Positions 29,032 through 38,944 of a stretch of DNA of 64,000 nucleotides are shown one piece after another (the first letter of the stretch is position 1; each line of letters starts with the position of its first letter). The DNA comes from Cytobacillus oceanisediminis (GTDB lineage Bacteria > Bacillota > Bacilli > Bacillales > Cytobacillaceae), in the NCBI RefSeq assembly GCF_004366035.1, contig NZ_SOEE01000004.1, positions 320,007 to 384,006 on the forward strand. Reading direction: 5' to 3'. A program made the translations under genes and the position numbers. The notes beneath the pieces are model-generated. The model was not told the origin of the DNA and ran no database searches. It saw only the letters and a list, made by a program, of their open reading frames with translations.

Positions 29032-29991
29032 GTGGGCTTAATGGAGATCCTATTAATTATTATTCCATCAACTTTGCTTTGGGCAGCCCCGCTTATTTTC
29101 ACTGGATTGGGCGGAAACTTTTCAGAAAGCTCCGGTGTTGTAAATATTGGTTTAGAAGGCTTGATGGTAATTGGAGCATTCACTGCCATTGTCTTTAACC
29201 TTACTTTCGTAGACGTATTTGGCAGCATGACGCCATGGGTAGCATTACTGGCAGCTATGGTTGTAGGAGCACTTTTATCCATCCTGCATGCTGTTGCTTC
29301 TATTACGTTTAGAGCAGACCAGGTAGTCTCAGGCGTCGCCATTAATCTTCTGGCAATTGGAGCTGCACTGTTCCTGGTTAAATTCATTTATGGAAAGGGC
29401 CAGACCGATATTATTCAAAAAGGGTTCAGCAAGGTGGATATACCATTTTTGAGCGATATACCTGTATTAGGAAAACTGTTTTTCTCAAACACATACTATA
29501 CTTCATTTGTAGCGATTGCCGTTGCATTTCTTGCCTGGTTTGTGATGTTTAAAACTCCATTCGGGCTAAGGCTGAGGGCGGTTGGTGAACACCCAATGGC
29601 TGCAGATACAATGGGTATTAATGTTACCCGAATGAGATACATTGGGGTATTAATCTCCGGTGCCCTGGCAGGAATTGGCGGCGGTGTGTATGCACAATCT
29701 ATTTCTTCAGATTTCGGCCATGCAACGATCAGCGGCCAGGGCTTTATGGCATTAGCAGCATTGATCTTTGGTAAATGGCATCCGCTTGGTGTTATGGGGG
29801 CGGCTTTATTCTTTGGATTTGCGCAAAGCTTGAGTATCATCGGCTCGAGCCTTCCATTCCTTGAGAATATTCCAAATGTATATCTTCTCATTGCACCATA
29901 TGTTTTAACGATTCTGGCATTGACTGGTTTCATTGGACGCGCCGATGCTCCAAAAGCATCTGGTACTCCATATGTAAAAGGAAAGCGCTAA
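29032..29991 (+). CDS. nupQ: ABC nucleoside importer permease 2
   Basis: 319 residues, hydrophobic throughout, second BPD_transp_2 permease (VVNIGLEGLMVIGAF; FRADQVVSGVAINLLA). The GTG at 29032 directly follows the nupP stop and has GGGGGTG seven bases upstream; an in-frame ATG at 29041 is a rival. It completes a nucleoside uptake system and is followed by a strong terminator. Confidence 0.9.
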   Translation: MGLMEILLIIIPSTLLWAAPLIFTGLGGNFSESSGVVNIGLEGLMVIGAFTAIVFNLTFVDVFGSMTPWVALLAAMVVGALLSILHAVASITFRADQVVSGVAINLLAIGAALFLVKFIYGKGQTDIIQKGFSKVDIPFLSDIPVLGKLFFSNTYYTSFVAIAVAFLAWFVMFKTPFGLRLRAVGEHPMAADTMGINVTRMRYIGVLISGALAGIGGGVYAQSISSDFGHATISGQGFMALAALIFGKWHPLGVMGAALFFGFAQSLSIIGSSLPFLENIPNVYLLIAPYVLTILALTGFIGRADAPKASGTPYVKGKR

Positions 29992-29996
29992 TCAGC

Positions 29997-30030
29997 AAAG
30001 CCCCATTTCATATAGAAATGGGGCTTTTTA
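29997..30030 (+). terminator. Terminator of the nucleoside transporter operon
   Basis: Perfect 13-bp stem AAAGCCCCATTTC/GAAATGGGGCTTT and five T. Confidence 0.9.
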
Positions 30031-30091
30031 TAGTTTTCAGCGCAAATCTTATCCTATTTAAGTTTGTTAATTAGAAAAAGAGCTTAGATCT

Positions 30092-30734
30092 TTGATTTTG
30101 CGTTTTTCCTTGTATCTGGATGATTATGAAACAGAAAAGATTTTTTTCTGTTTAAACTGGATTTTACTGGAATCGGCAGCTTTATTGTTTTATTTGCCAT
30201 CATTTTCCGACAATAGTGAATCCTTTCCGATTCTATTTTCATTCGGGGATCTATATATGACAGCCGCACCAATTGCCCTTCATAAGATGAATAGCAGCCC
30301 CAAAGGTTTTTCGATAATTACAAATGCAGGAATCGATTTTGATTACATTGCTTTTTTTTGCTCATCATTTCATCCGGCGGTATATTTAGCCCTTTGATGC
30401 CGATTGGCGATTAATGATGAATATGGACATTCGGCAGGAGACGAGTTATTAAAAGAGCTAGGAGAAATTTTCAGTGAAGCGGTTAATATCTTCGGCGGTC
30501 AAGCATTCTGCTATGGAGGGGAAGAATTCGCCTTCTTGATGCTGGAATCGGAAGAAACGAGCCGGAGGCCTTCTTTCAGACCATTTTGTAAAGCTTAATG
30601 AAAATAAGCTTACATCTGAAAGTCTCCCCATCAGCATGAGTTTTGGCGTATTGCTGGCGACCTGCAAGGTGAATAAGAGTCTTGAAATTGCTGATCAGTA
30701 TCTGTTTCAGGCGAAGAATACCGGAAAAAAGTAA
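30092..30734 (+). pseudogene. Broken GGDEF (diguanylate cyclase) gene
   Basis: Pieces of a GGDEF domain lie in different frames. The first frame reaches VYLAL and stops at TGA (30395-30397). The same frame then resumes as AINDEYGHSAGDELL ... CYGGEEFAFLML (30404-30598), the nucleotide and active-site region. Another frame carries EAFFQTI, and a third (to TAA at 30732) carries ISMSFGVLL ... ADQYLFQAKNTGKK, the usual C-terminus. At least two frameshifts, an in-frame stop and a small deletion are therefore present. The part before 30350 is less certain. An intact copy would have made cyclic di-GMP. Not conserved at this locus in B. subtilis. Confidence 0.8.
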
Positions 30735-30790
30735 ATGCGGAATAGTGATGAAAAATCATGATGCTAAACTTAAGTCAGTTTCTGTTAGCT

Positions 30791-30814
30791 AACCCCTAAA
30801 AGGGGTTTTTGTTT
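30791..30814 (+). terminator. Terminator after the GGDEF remnant
   Basis: Seven-bp stem AACCCCT/AGGGGTT followed by T-rich sequence. Confidence 0.7.
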
Positions 30815-31003
30815 TGTTCAATAACCTTCCAAGACAGCCAATAACTTGAATTAAAGAAATAGGGCAAGGTATAGTAAGAATATGATTTAATACAAAGGAT
30901 ATTATAGAAGATAGCAGCAAAGTGTTTACATATAGGTGATATTCCCTATTCTTAATACTGACCGTACTTTGGACTCATCAATCTACCGACAGGAGGAAAA
31001 GAA

Positions 31004-32284
31004 ATGGCTGTAATCTCTGAATCCGTAAAAGCCATGAATGGCTATAAGCTTCACGTAGTTAAAACAGAGAAATATAAAACCAATACACTGGTCTGGAAAA
31101 TGAAAGCCCCGCTTGAAAAGGATACTGTCACATTAAGATCTTTATTGCCGCATGTCCTGCAAAGCAGCAGTTCATCATACCCTGCAACGGGAAAGCTGCG
31201 CTCTTATCTTGATGAATTATATGGTGCAACTCTTTTTGTGGATTTGGCGAAAAAGGGAGAGTATCATGTCATTACCATTTCTGTTGAAATTGCGAATGAG
31301 AAATTTCTTTCAGACCCAACTCCTCTTTTGAAAAAGGCGTTCCAATTTTTATCGGAGATCCTGACTAAGCCAAATGTGCAAGGCGGAGCTTTTGACCAGG
31401 ATACGGTTGAAAAAGAAAAAAGGACGCTGAAACAGCGGATTCAATCCGTTTATGATGATAAAATGCGCTATTCCAACTTTCGGCTGGTACAGGAAATGTG
31501 CAAGGATGAGCCTTATGCGCTCCATGTGCATGGCGAGAAAGAAGATGTGGATAAAATTACGGCTGAAAGCCTTTATGAATATTATCAGCAGGCAATGGCG
31601 CAGGATGAGCTTGAATTATATGTAATAGGTGATGTGGATGAAGCAGATGCCGAATCCTATGCAGGGGAGCTTTTATCTTTAGAGGAAAGAAAACCGCAGA
31701 CAGCGCCAGCATCTGCAGGAAGAACCGGGGAATCTGTTAACGAAGTCAAAGAAGAACAGGATGTAAAGCAGGGGAAACTAAATATCGGCTACCGGACAAA
31801 TGTCGTTTACGGAGATCCTGATTATTATGCACTTCAGGTATTCAATGGGATTTTTGGAGGCTTTTCACACTCAAAATTGTTCTTGAATGTCCGCGAAAAA
31901 GCCAGTCTTGCATACTATGTAGCCAGCCGCCTTGAAAGCCATAAAGGCTTAATGATGGTTATGTCGGGGATCGATAATAGTAATTATGACCAGGCAGTGA
32001 ATATTATTAAAGAACAGCTGGAAGCCATGAAAAACGGGGACTTTACGGAACAGGAAATGGAGCAGACCAAAGCAGTCATAAAAAATCAGCTTCTGGAGAC
32101 TGTTGATACAGCCCGCGGGATCGTCGAGGTCCTTTACCATAATGTTGTGTCAGGCAAAGAAATTACGCTTCAAACCTGGATGGATGAAATGGATAAGGTA
32201 ACTAAAGAGGAGATTGCCGAAACAGCTAAGAAGGTCAGTCTGGATACAGTGTATTTCCTGACAGGAAAGGAGGCGGGCAAGTAA
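31004..32284 (+). CDS. ymfF: YmfF, M16-like protein for EF-P modification (inactive partner)
   Basis: 426 residues of the pitrilysin fold, lacking the HxxEH zinc motif: the equivalent place reads LLPHVLQSSSSSYP. It is probably the non-catalytic partner of YmfH next door. In B. subtilis this pair and YmfI are linked to 5-aminopentanol modification of elongation factor P. AGGAGG precedes the ATG. The stop overlaps the ymfH start by one base. Confidence 0.9.
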   Translation: MAVISESVKAMNGYKLHVVKTEKYKTNTLVWKMKAPLEKDTVTLRSLLPHVLQSSSSSYPATGKLRSYLDELYGATLFVDLAKKGEYHVITISVEIANEKFLSDPTPLLKKAFQFLSEILTKPNVQGGAFDQDTVEKEKRTLKQRIQSVYDDKMRYSNFRLVQEMCKDEPYALHVHGEKEDVDKITAESLYEYYQQAMAQDELELYVIGDVDEADAESYAGELLSLEERKPQTAPASAGRTGESVNEVKEEQDVKQGKLNIGYRTNVVYGDPDYYALQVFNGIFGGFSHSKLFLNVREKASLAYYVASRLESHKGLMMVMSGIDNSNYDQAVNIIKEQLEAMKNGDFTEQEMEQTKAVIKNQLLETVDTARGIVEVLYHNVVSGKEITLQTWMDEMDKVTKEEIAETAKKVSLDTVYFLTGKEAGK

Positions 32285-33573
32285 TGGAAAAAATCACTTT
32301 TGACCAGCTTCAGGAAGAGCTGTATTATGAAAACCTTGAAAATGGGCTGGATGTATATATTTTGCCGAAAAAGGGATTTAACAAGACCTATGCCACGTTT
32401 ACAACGAAATATGGTTCGATTGACAATCATTTCCTGCCCCCCGGGAAAGATGAATTTGTAAATGTTCCTGATGGGATTGCCCATTTTTTGGAGCACAAGC
32501 TTTTTGAAAAAGAAGACGGCGATGTATTCCAGCAATTCAGCAAGCAGGGAGCATCAGCTAATGCATTTACTTCTTTTACCAGGACGGCTTATTTATTCTC
32601 CAGCACGTCGAATGTAGAGTTGAACCTTGAGACACTGATTGATTTTGTGCAGGACCCTTATTTTACAGAAAAGACTGTTGAAAAAGAGAAAGGCATCATC
32701 GGCCAGGAAATCACCATGTATGATGATAATCCTGACTGGCGATTATATTTTGGCCTGATCGAAAATATGTATAAAAACCATCCGGTTAAAATCGATATCG
32801 CGGGTACGATTGAGTCTATTTCCCATATTACGAAAGATATGCTGTATGAATGCTATGAAACCTTCTACCACCCAAGCAACATGCTGCTATTCATCGTTGG
32901 ACCCGTAGATCCGGATCAGATTATGTCTCAGGTTCGAACTAATCAAAGCAAGAAGGATTATAAAGAGATTCCGGAAATTAAACGCCAATTCGAAGAAGAG
33001 CCTGCTGAAGCGGCCGAAAAGAAAAAGGTTCTTGAGATGAATGTTCAGACCTCAAAGTGCCTTGTTGGAATAAAGAGCAGAAATGCAAATCAGTCCGGTA
33101 AAGAAATGCTCAAAAATGAACTGAGTCTGAATGTGCTGCTTGATATCTTATTCGGTAAAAGCTCTGAGCACTACAGCTCATTGTATAATGAAGGGTTGAT
33201 TGATGACACATTCTCCTTTGATTATACTCAGGAACAGGGCTTTGGATTTGCCATGGTAGGCGGGGACACAAATGATCCTGACCGTTTGGCTGATACATTG
33301 CAAAAGATGCTGCTTGATGCAAGGGAAAAGGGAGCTATTTCACAGGAAACACTTGATCGGACAAAAAAGAAGAAAATAGGTGCATTCCTGCGTGCTGTCA
33401 ATTCACCTGAATATATAGCCAATCAATTTACCCGGTATGCTTTTAATGAGATGGATTTGTTTGATGTCGTGCCGACGCTTGAAAGCATCACACTTGAGGA
33501 TGTAGAAAATGCGGCTGGTCATTTGATTAGCGAAGAACGATTTACGGTTTGTCAGGTTGTGCCTAAGAAATAA
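32284..33573 (+). CDS. ymfH: YmfH, M16-family zinc peptidase for EF-P modification
   Basis: 429 residues with an intact zinc motif HFLEH at 67-71 and EKGIIGQEITMYDDNP for the distal Glu. It is the catalytic member of the YmfF/YmfH pair. The start codon shares the final A of the ymfF stop (TAATG) and AAGGAGG lies just upstream. A terminator separates it from ymfI, which acts in the same pathway. Confidence 0.92.
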   Translation: MEKITFDQLQEELYYENLENGLDVYILPKKGFNKTYATFTTKYGSIDNHFLPPGKDEFVNVPDGIAHFLEHKLFEKEDGDVFQQFSKQGASANAFTSFTRTAYLFSSTSNVELNLETLIDFVQDPYFTEKTVEKEKGIIGQEITMYDDNPDWRLYFGLIENMYKNHPVKIDIAGTIESISHITKDMLYECYETFYHPSNMLLFIVGPVDPDQIMSQVRTNQSKKDYKEIPEIKRQFEEEPAEAAEKKKVLEMNVQTSKCLVGIKSRNANQSGKEMLKNELSLNVLLDILFGKSSEHYSSLYNEGLIDDTFSFDYTQEQGFGFAMVGGDTNDPDRLADTLQKMLLDAREKGAISQETLDRTKKKKIGAFLRAVNSPEYIANQFTRYAFNEMDLFDVVPTLESITLEDVENAAGHLISEERFTVCQVVPKK

Positions 33574-33584
33574 AAAGCTGTTTC

Positions 33585-33617
33585 AGCAGAGCGCCATAAA
33601 AGGCGCTTTGCTTTTTT
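33585..33617 (+). terminator. Terminator between ymfH and ymfI
   Basis: Eleven-bp stem AGCAGAGCGCC/GGCGCTTTGCT (one G-U) followed by T. Readthrough is likely because ymfI starts 15 bases later. Confidence 0.75.
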
Positions 33618-33631
33618 CGGGAGTGTATAAA

Positions 33632-34354
33632 ATGAGGAAATTCGCGTTAATAACTGGAGCGAGCGGAGGAATCGGCCAGGAAATCAGCATCAAACTGGCA
33701 GAGGAAGGCTATTCACTTTATTTGCATTACAATCAAAATAAGCAGAGTATAAACAGTCTGCTGGAACGCCTGCAGGCTTTTGATGGAGAATATATTCCCA
33801 TCCAGGCAGACCTGTCTGTACAAGGCGGCTATAAAAAAATTTTACCAAATATTTTTTCGCTTGATGCCATTATCCATAATAGCGGGTCAGCACAATACGG
33901 ACTTCTTACGGAATTGCCGGAAACGGAAACTGAGGCGCTGATGACCCTTCAGGTTACTTCACCGCTTCTGCTAACCAAAGAGCTTCTGCCAAAACTTATT
34001 TCAAAGGGCGGCGGGAATGTTGTAGTTATTTCCTCTATATGGGGCCAGACAGGTGCGGCTTGTGAAGTTGCATACTCTGCAGCGAAGGGTGCCCAAATTG
34101 CTTTTGCAAAAGCTTTAAGCAAGGAAGTTGCCCTGAGCGGGGTGAGGGTTAATGCGGTTGCCCCAGGTGCCGTCGAGACGTCTATGCTGAATGATTTTAC
34201 TGAAGAGGAGCTGGATGCCGTAAAAAGCGATATTCCAATGGGCAGGCTTGCCTTGCCTGCTGACATTGCCAACTCCGTTTCCTTCCTTCTTTCAGAAAGG
34301 GCATCCTATATTACCGGACAGGTCTTGGCTGTAAATGGCGGCTGGTATACGTAA
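33632..34354 (+). CDS. ymfI: YmfI, SDR-family reductase of the EF-P modification
   Basis: 240 residues. Rossmann motif TGASGGIG near 7-14, the expected NSG, the catalytic Ser in VVISSIWG and the YSAAK Tyr/Lys. In B. subtilis YmfI reduces 5-aminopentanone to 5-aminopentanol on EF-P. The ATG at 33632 follows GGGAGTG; the in-frame extension to 33557 runs through the terminator and is rejected. Confidence 0.92.
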   Translation: MRKFALITGASGGIGQEISIKLAEEGYSLYLHYNQNKQSINSLLERLQAFDGEYIPIQADLSVQGGYKKILPNIFSLDAIIHNSGSAQYGLLTELPETETEALMTLQVTSPLLLTKELLPKLISKGGGNVVVISSIWGQTGAACEVAYSAAKGAQIAFAKALSKEVALSGVRVNAVAPGAVETSMLNDFTEEELDAVKSDIPMGRLALPADIANSVSFLLSERASYITGQVLAVNGGWYT

Positions 34355-34471
34355 CTGCCTATCGTTCAAAGAAGTTTTCATATTTTTTGGTCCATGTGTA
34401 TTAGTGCATGCATATTTTATTCAGCCCCTAAGCACAATATAATTGTACAACATTTAAAGGAGGCAATAATT

Positions 34472-34729
34472 ATGTCTGTACTAGATAACTGGCAGCAGTG
34501 GAAAGACTTCCTTGGAGATCGTCTTCATCAGGGACAGAACCAGGGGATGAATAAGGATACTGTAAATGACCTTGCTTACCAAATCGGCGATTATTTAGCC
34601 AAGCAAGTGGAGCCGAAGAATGACCAGGAAAAAATCCTGGCTGATCTTTGGTCTGTAGCAAGCCCGGATGAGCAGCATGCCATTGCAAATATGATGGTAA
34701 AGCTTGTTCAAAACGACGGCTCTCAATAA
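34472..34729 (+). CDS. ymfJ: YmfJ, DUF3243 protein
   Basis: 85 residues, starting MSVLDNWQQWKDFLGDRLHQ, the DUF3243 family and of the same length as B. subtilis YmfJ as I recall it. Soluble, helical, function unknown. AAAGGAGGC is a strong SD before the ATG at 34472; the upstream in-frame start at 34394 has none. Confidence 0.87.
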   Translation: MSVLDNWQQWKDFLGDRLHQGQNQGMNKDTVNDLAYQIGDYLAKQVEPKNDQEKILADLWSVASPDEQHAIANMMVKLVQNDGSQ

Positions 34730-34747
34730 GAATTTAATGTAAATCAG

Positions 34748-34782
34748 CGAAAAGAGAGGAGATCCTCTCTTTTCGTTTTCCC
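34748..34782 (+). terminator. ymfJ terminator
   Basis: Perfect 13-bp stem CGAAAAGAGAGGA/TCCTCTCTTTTCG with a two-base gap, then TTTTC. Confidence 0.82.
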
Positions 34783-34962
34783 CAAAAAGAATTTCCTCCC
34801 CAGCCAGACGGGTTTTTCCTTTCATATTGGTAAAAAATCATATATTATAGAATCTAGATGAAAATTCAGGGTAAGTTTAATAAAAATTTACATTAATAAA
34901 AGATATACATATACATATAAAATGCGCAAAGAGCCGCGCATCATGCAGGAGGAGGTTTTCCG

Positions 34963-35754
34963 GTGGAGAAAACAGAATGGTATTTGGAATATGAAATCCA
35001 AAAGAATCGTCCCGGTTTGCTTGGTGACATTTCTTCCCTGCTGGGGATGCTTTCCATAAATATCGTTACCATCAATGGTGTGGATGAAGGCCGAAGGGGC
35101 TTGCTGATTCTGGCTAAAGACCACGAACAGATTGAACGCTTAAAATCGATTTTAAATACAATGGATACGATTAAAGTGATTAAGCTCCGGGAGCCTAAAC
35201 TTAGAGACCGTCTTGCCGTGCGCCATGGAAGATACATTCAAAGGGATGCCGACGACAAGAAAACGTTCAGGTTCGTCAGGGACGAGCTTGGGTTATTAGT
35301 CGACTTCATGGCGGAATTATTTAAACAGGAAGGGCACAAGCTAATAGGGATCAGGGGAATGCCAAGGGTTGGAAAAACTGAATCCATTGTGGCCTCAAGT
35401 GTTTGTGCCAACAAGCGCTGGCTATTTGTTTCATCCACTCTGCTGAAGCAGACGATACGCAACCAGCTGATCGAGGATGAATATAATGAAAACAATTTGT
35501 TCATAATAGACGGAATTGTCTCAACCAGACGTGCAAATGAACGCCACTGGCAGCTTGTGCGGGAAATTATGCGTCTTCCTGCAGTAAAGGTAGTAGAGCA
35601 TCCGGATATTTTTGTGCAAAACACTGAATACTCCCTTAATGATTTCGATTATATTATTGAGCTTCGACACGACCCTGAAGAAGAGATTACTTATGATGTA
35701 GTAGAGAAAAACAGTATGTTCTCTGAATCTGATTTTGGAGGCTTTGATTTTTAG
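34963..35754 (+). CDS. ymfK: YmfK, DUF3388 protein with ACT-like N-terminus
   Basis: 263 residues. The first 75 look like an ACT domain (LEYEIQKNRPGLLGDISSLLGML). The rest is the DUF3388 region, with a short GMPRVGKTES resembling a P-loop near 137 and a D/E-rich C-terminus. The start is GTG at 34963 behind AGGAGGAGG. Function unknown; the position between ymfJ and rodZ is conserved. Confidence 0.87.
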   Translation: MEKTEWYLEYEIQKNRPGLLGDISSLLGMLSINIVTINGVDEGRRGLLILAKDHEQIERLKSILNTMDTIKVIKLREPKLRDRLAVRHGRYIQRDADDKKTFRFVRDELGLLVDFMAELFKQEGHKLIGIRGMPRVGKTESIVASSVCANKRWLFVSSTLLKQTIRNQLIEDEYNENNLFIIDGIVSTRRANERHWQLVREIMRLPAVKVVEHPDIFVQNTEYSLNDFDYIIELRHDPEEEITYDVVEKNSMFSESDFGGFDF

Positions 35755-35775
35755 TAAGTTGGAAGGTGTTGTAAA

Positions 35776-36696
35776 TTGACAGAACTAGGCAATCGTTTAA
35801 AAGAAGCGCGGCTGGCTAAAGATATGAGCCTTGACGATCTGCAAAAGGTCACAAAAATACAAAAGCGCTATTTGATGGGAATTGAAGAGGGCGATTATAG
35901 CATGATGCCCGGAAAGTTTTATGTCAGGGCATTTATAAAGCAATACGCTGAAGCGGTTGGAATTGAGCCGGAAGAAATTTTCGAGCAGTATAAAAATGAC
36001 ATTCCGGCACAGGTGAATGATGATATTCCGGAAAAGCTATCCCGTGTTCAATCCAGAAAAGATCTTTCTGGCAGGACTTCAAAGGTATTCGATATTCTTC
36101 CAAAGGTACTCATTGGTGTCTTTATAATTGGTCTCATCGCTGTCCTTTATAATTTCCTTGGGACCAAAGATCAGGCGGATAATGAAGAGAAGCCATCAGA
36201 TCGGACAGATGGGCAGACGGTCATAGAAGAGTCTGAAAACCTTTCAGATAGTAAAAAAGATGAAAATGATAAAGATGAATCAGCAGGAGACAAAGAAGAA
36301 TCTGCTGACAAAGACTCTGCTGAGGAAACTGCCGAGGATCAAGAAGCCGAGAAAGCACCAAAGCAGGAGGTTGCTGTAGTGCAATCCAGCGGAAATGGAA
36401 CGGTTTATGAATTGAAAAATGCGGACAAGTTTGAACTGGAGGTTGTGTCTACAGGAGAAACTTGGGTGAATATCAAAAACGGCAAAGGGAATTCCTTATA
36501 CCAGGGGATGCTGACAGCAGATGGCACAAAAAGCCATAAGGAAGATTTTTCAAAGGAATCGGAAGCTTCCATTGTAGTCGGTAATTCGACTCAAACTGAA
36601 ATCTATGTAAACGGCGAGAAAATTGAGTATAAGGTGCCGCCTTCACAATCCGTCAAGCAGGATATAACCATTAAGTACGCGCCGAAGACCGAATAG
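35776..36696 (+). CDS. rodZ: RodZ-type cell-shape protein (YmfM)
   Basis: 306 residues. N-terminal helix-turn-helix (LGNRLKEARLAKDMSLDDLQKVT) at 3-70, one membrane segment near 110-130 (VLIGVFIIGLIAVLYNFLG), an acidic Glu/Asp/Ser linker at 135-195 and a C-terminal DUF4115 beta domain. The RodZ type anchors MreB filaments to the membrane. TTG start at 35776 after GGAAGGTG. The stop lies inside its terminator stem. Confidence 0.92.
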   Translation: MTELGNRLKEARLAKDMSLDDLQKVTKIQKRYLMGIEEGDYSMMPGKFYVRAFIKQYAEAVGIEPEEIFEQYKNDIPAQVNDDIPEKLSRVQSRKDLSGRTSKVFDILPKVLIGVFIIGLIAVLYNFLGTKDQADNEEKPSDRTDGQTVIEESENLSDSKKDENDKDESAGDKEESADKDSAEETAEDQEAEKAPKQEVAVVQSSGNGTVYELKNADKFELEVVSTGETWVNIKNGKGNSLYQGMLTADGTKSHKEDFSKESEASIVVGNSTQTEIYVNGEKIEYKVPPSQSVKQDITIKYAPKTE

Positions 36697-36727
36697 TCAT
36701 CTTCTTTAGATGACTATTTTCGCTTTT
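36692..36727 (+). terminator. rodZ terminator
   Basis: Stem AATAGTCATCT/AGATGACTATT then T-rich; the rodZ stop codon lies in the left arm. Confidence 0.75.
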
Positions 36728-36816
36728 TATGTAAAAATTATCATTAATAGGTTTGCAGCGAATGTCTGAGACCTTTTAATGAAAGAAGCTTCATTTACTA
36801 TACTTGGAGGTAAAAC

Positions 36817-37395
36817 ATGAATCTGCCAAATAAAATTACAGTGTCACGTATATTGCTGATACCCGTATTTCTGCTCGTAATGCTTGTTCCTTTTTCGTGG
36901 GGAAATGTAGAATTCCTTGGAGCGGATATGCCGGTAACCCATCTGATTGGAGCTCTTATCTTTATCATTGCTTCAGTTACCGATTGGGTCGATGGCTACT
37001 TTGCCCGCAAATACAATCTGGTTACAAATCTGGGTAAGTTTCTTGATCCGCTCGCAGACAAGCTCCTCGTCTCTGCAGCATTGATTGTCCTGGTTGATCT
37101 TGAGCTGGCTCCATCCTGGATTGTGATTATTATCATCAGCCGTGAATTTGCCGTAACAGGTTTAAGGCTCGTTCTGGCGGGGGAAGGAGAAGTAGTCGCA
37201 GCGAATCAGCTGGGCAAAATCAAAACTTGGGCTCAAATTGTGGCCATTTCTGCACTGCTTTTACATAATGTTATTTTTGAAATGGTTTCAATTCCGTTTG
37301 ATCTGATTGCCCTATGGGTTGCGATGTTCTTTACCATCTGGTCCGGCTGGGACTATTTTGCCAAAAACAAGCAGGCCTTCATTAACTCAAAGTAA
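36817..37395 (+). CDS. pgsA: Phosphatidylglycerophosphate synthase
   Basis: 192 residues, integral membrane CDP-alcohol phosphotransferase. The motif DGYFARKYNLVTNLGKFLDPLAD contains the conserved Asp residues. It joins CDP-diacylglycerol and glycerol-3-phosphate, the first step to phosphatidylglycerol. CTTGGAGG precedes the ATG. Gene order rodZ-pgsA-cinA-recA is conserved in Bacillus. Confidence 0.96.
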   Translation: MNLPNKITVSRILLIPVFLLVMLVPFSWGNVEFLGADMPVTHLIGALIFIIASVTDWVDGYFARKYNLVTNLGKFLDPLADKLLVSAALIVLVDLELAPSWIVIIIISREFAVTGLRLVLAGEGEVVAANQLGKIKTWAQIVAISALLLHNVIFEMVSIPFDLIALWVAMFFTIWSGWDYFAKNKQAFINSK

Positions 37396-37422
37396 TTTTT
37401 TTAGCCAGAAAGGGGCGTTTGA

Positions 37423-38673
37423 ATGAATGCAGAAATTATAGCTGTCGGGTCTGAGCTTTTACTTGGACAAATCGTTAATACAAATGCCCGCTTTCTTTCC
37501 CGGCAGCTTGCTGAACTGGGCATTAATGTTTTTTACCATACAGTGGTTGGTGATAACCCTGAACGCCTGAAGTCTGTGATCAAAATTGCGGAAGATCGAT
37601 CAGATCTGATCGTTTTCACTGGCGGGCTGGGACCGACGAAGGATGATTTGACAAAAGAAACGATTGCCCGCCATCTTGGCAAAGAGCTTGTCATGGATGA
37701 ACAGGCGCTTGAATCCATAGAGCTGTATTTTAAACGGACCGACAGAGAGATGACTGAAAATAATAAAAAACAGGCTCTTGTACTTGAGGATGCACAAGTG
37801 CTACCTAACGAGCATGGGATGGCTCCTGGAATGATTTCCGATAATGGCGGGCATGTTTTTATGCTCCTTCCGGGACCTCCAAATGAAATGGAGCCTATGT
37901 TCCTGAAACATGCTTTTCCGGCCCTGCAATCCAAGCTGGGCACAGAAGATGTGATTGTTTCCAGGGTATTGCACTTTTTCGGGATTGGAGAAGCCATGCT
38001 TGAAACTGAGATTGTAGATATTATCGATGCGCAGAGCAATCCAACGATTGCCCCGCTCGCCTCTGATGGAGAAGTCACGTTAAGGCTTACGGCAAAGCAT
38101 AGCCAGCCTAACACGGCAATGATGCTAATGGATGAAACTGAAGCCAAGATCCTCAGCCGTGTCGGCGAATTCTTCTATGGCTACGATGACACTTCCTTGA
38201 TGTATGAGCTTACCAAGCTGATCAAGGAAAACAATATGACTATTTCCGCTGCTGAGAGTCTAACAGGCGGCATGTTTCAGCAGGAGTTTACATCTATTCC
38301 GGGAGCAGGCGGCCTTCTAAAAGGCGGAGTGGTTTGTTATACAAACGAAGTTAAGGCTGAAGTTTTAAAAGTCCGCAAAGAAACGATTGATAACGACGGG
38401 GTCGTCAGTGCTCAGTGTGCAGCAGAGCTTGCTGAGAATGTTGCCAGTCTGACTAACTCAGATATCGGGATCAGCTTCACAGGTGTTGCAGGTCCCGACG
38501 AACTGGAAGGAAACCCTGTGGGAACCGTATATATAGGCATCTGGATAAAAGGGAACCCTGTCCAGACTGAAAAGCTGAACCTTGGGGGAACCAGGGCAGC
38601 AAACCGGGTCCGTACGGTAAAATACGGCTGTCATTTTCTTATAAAAGCATTAAAAGAAAGTCAGAGCGCCTGA
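37423..38673 (+). CDS. cinA: CinA, competence/damage-inducible protein
   Basis: 416 residues. The N-terminal molybdopterin-binding-like domain ([28 protein letters not shown]) is followed by a C-terminal CinA amidase-type domain ([16 protein letters not shown]). Family members act on pyridine nucleotides (NMN deamidase, ADP-ribose pyrophosphatase); in several species cinA is co-transcribed with recA. Here a terminator and an SOS promoter separate the two. Confidence 0.94.
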   Translation: MNAEIIAVGSELLLGQIVNTNARFLSRQLAELGINVFYHTVVGDNPERLKSVIKIAEDRSDLIVFTGGLGPTKDDLTKETIARHLGKELVMDEQALESIELYFKRTDREMTENNKKQALVLEDAQVLPNEHGMAPGMISDNGGHVFMLLPGPPNEMEPMFLKHAFPALQSKLGTEDVIVSRVLHFFGIGEAMLETEIVDIIDAQSNPTIAPLASDGEVTLRLTAKHSQPNTAMMLMDETEAKILSRVGEFFYGYDDTSLMYELTKLIKENNMTISAAESLTGGMFQQEFTSIPGAGGLLKGGVVCYTNEVKAEVLKVRKETIDNDGVVSAQCAAELAENVASLTNSDIGISFTGVAGPDELEGNPVGTVYIGIWIKGNPVQTEKLNLGGTRAANRVRTVKYGCHFLIKALKESQSA

Positions 38674-38692
38674 AAAGCGTTCTGATTTTTTA
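38661..38692 (+). terminator. cinA terminator
   Basis: Stem TCAGAGCGC/GCGTTCTGA (one G-U) and a T run; the left arm overlaps the cinA stop. Confidence 0.75.
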
Positions 38693-38816
38693 TTAGCCAG
38701 AAAAATAGACAGAATTCTTATCAAAATGCCATTTCTTCTATTGATTCACACGTGAAAATTACATTTTCCCCAGCATGAATTGATATTTTTGGGCAAAATG
38801 TCCCGGTGAAAAAAAT

Positions 38817-38830
38817 CGAATGGATGTTCG
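38817..38830 (+). promoter_or_regulatory. LexA (SOS) box of recA
   Basis: CGAATGGATGTTCG matches the Bacillus SOS box CGAACRNRYGTTCG at 13 of 14 positions. It ends ten bases before the -35 of the recA promoter. Confidence 0.88.
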
Positions 38831-38839
38831 ACTTTTTGC

Positions 38840-38868
38840 TCGACAAATGCATTGAAAAGGTTTATAGT
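38840..38868 (+). promoter_or_regulatory. recA promoter
   Basis: TCGACA (38840-38845), exactly 17 bases, TATAGT (38863-38868); the transcript would start near 38875, 70 bases before recA. Confidence 0.8.
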
Positions 38869-38944
38869 AGAGTTAGGTTTTGAGATGAGACAAAACGAAT
38901 CTAATCAAAAGATAGATTCGTCTATATAAAAGGAGGAACTATTA

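Noticed and set aside
30092..30397. A separate hypothetical gene of 101 codons after the transporter operon
   Set aside because: It starts at TTG without an SD and continues in frame, past a stop, into a GGDEF motif, so it is better taken as part of the pseudogene.
37533..38147. A 204-codon open frame on the - strand inside cinA
   Set aside because: It is antisense to a fully conserved gene, Ser/Ile-rich in the way typical of frame shadows, and has no SD or recognisable domain.
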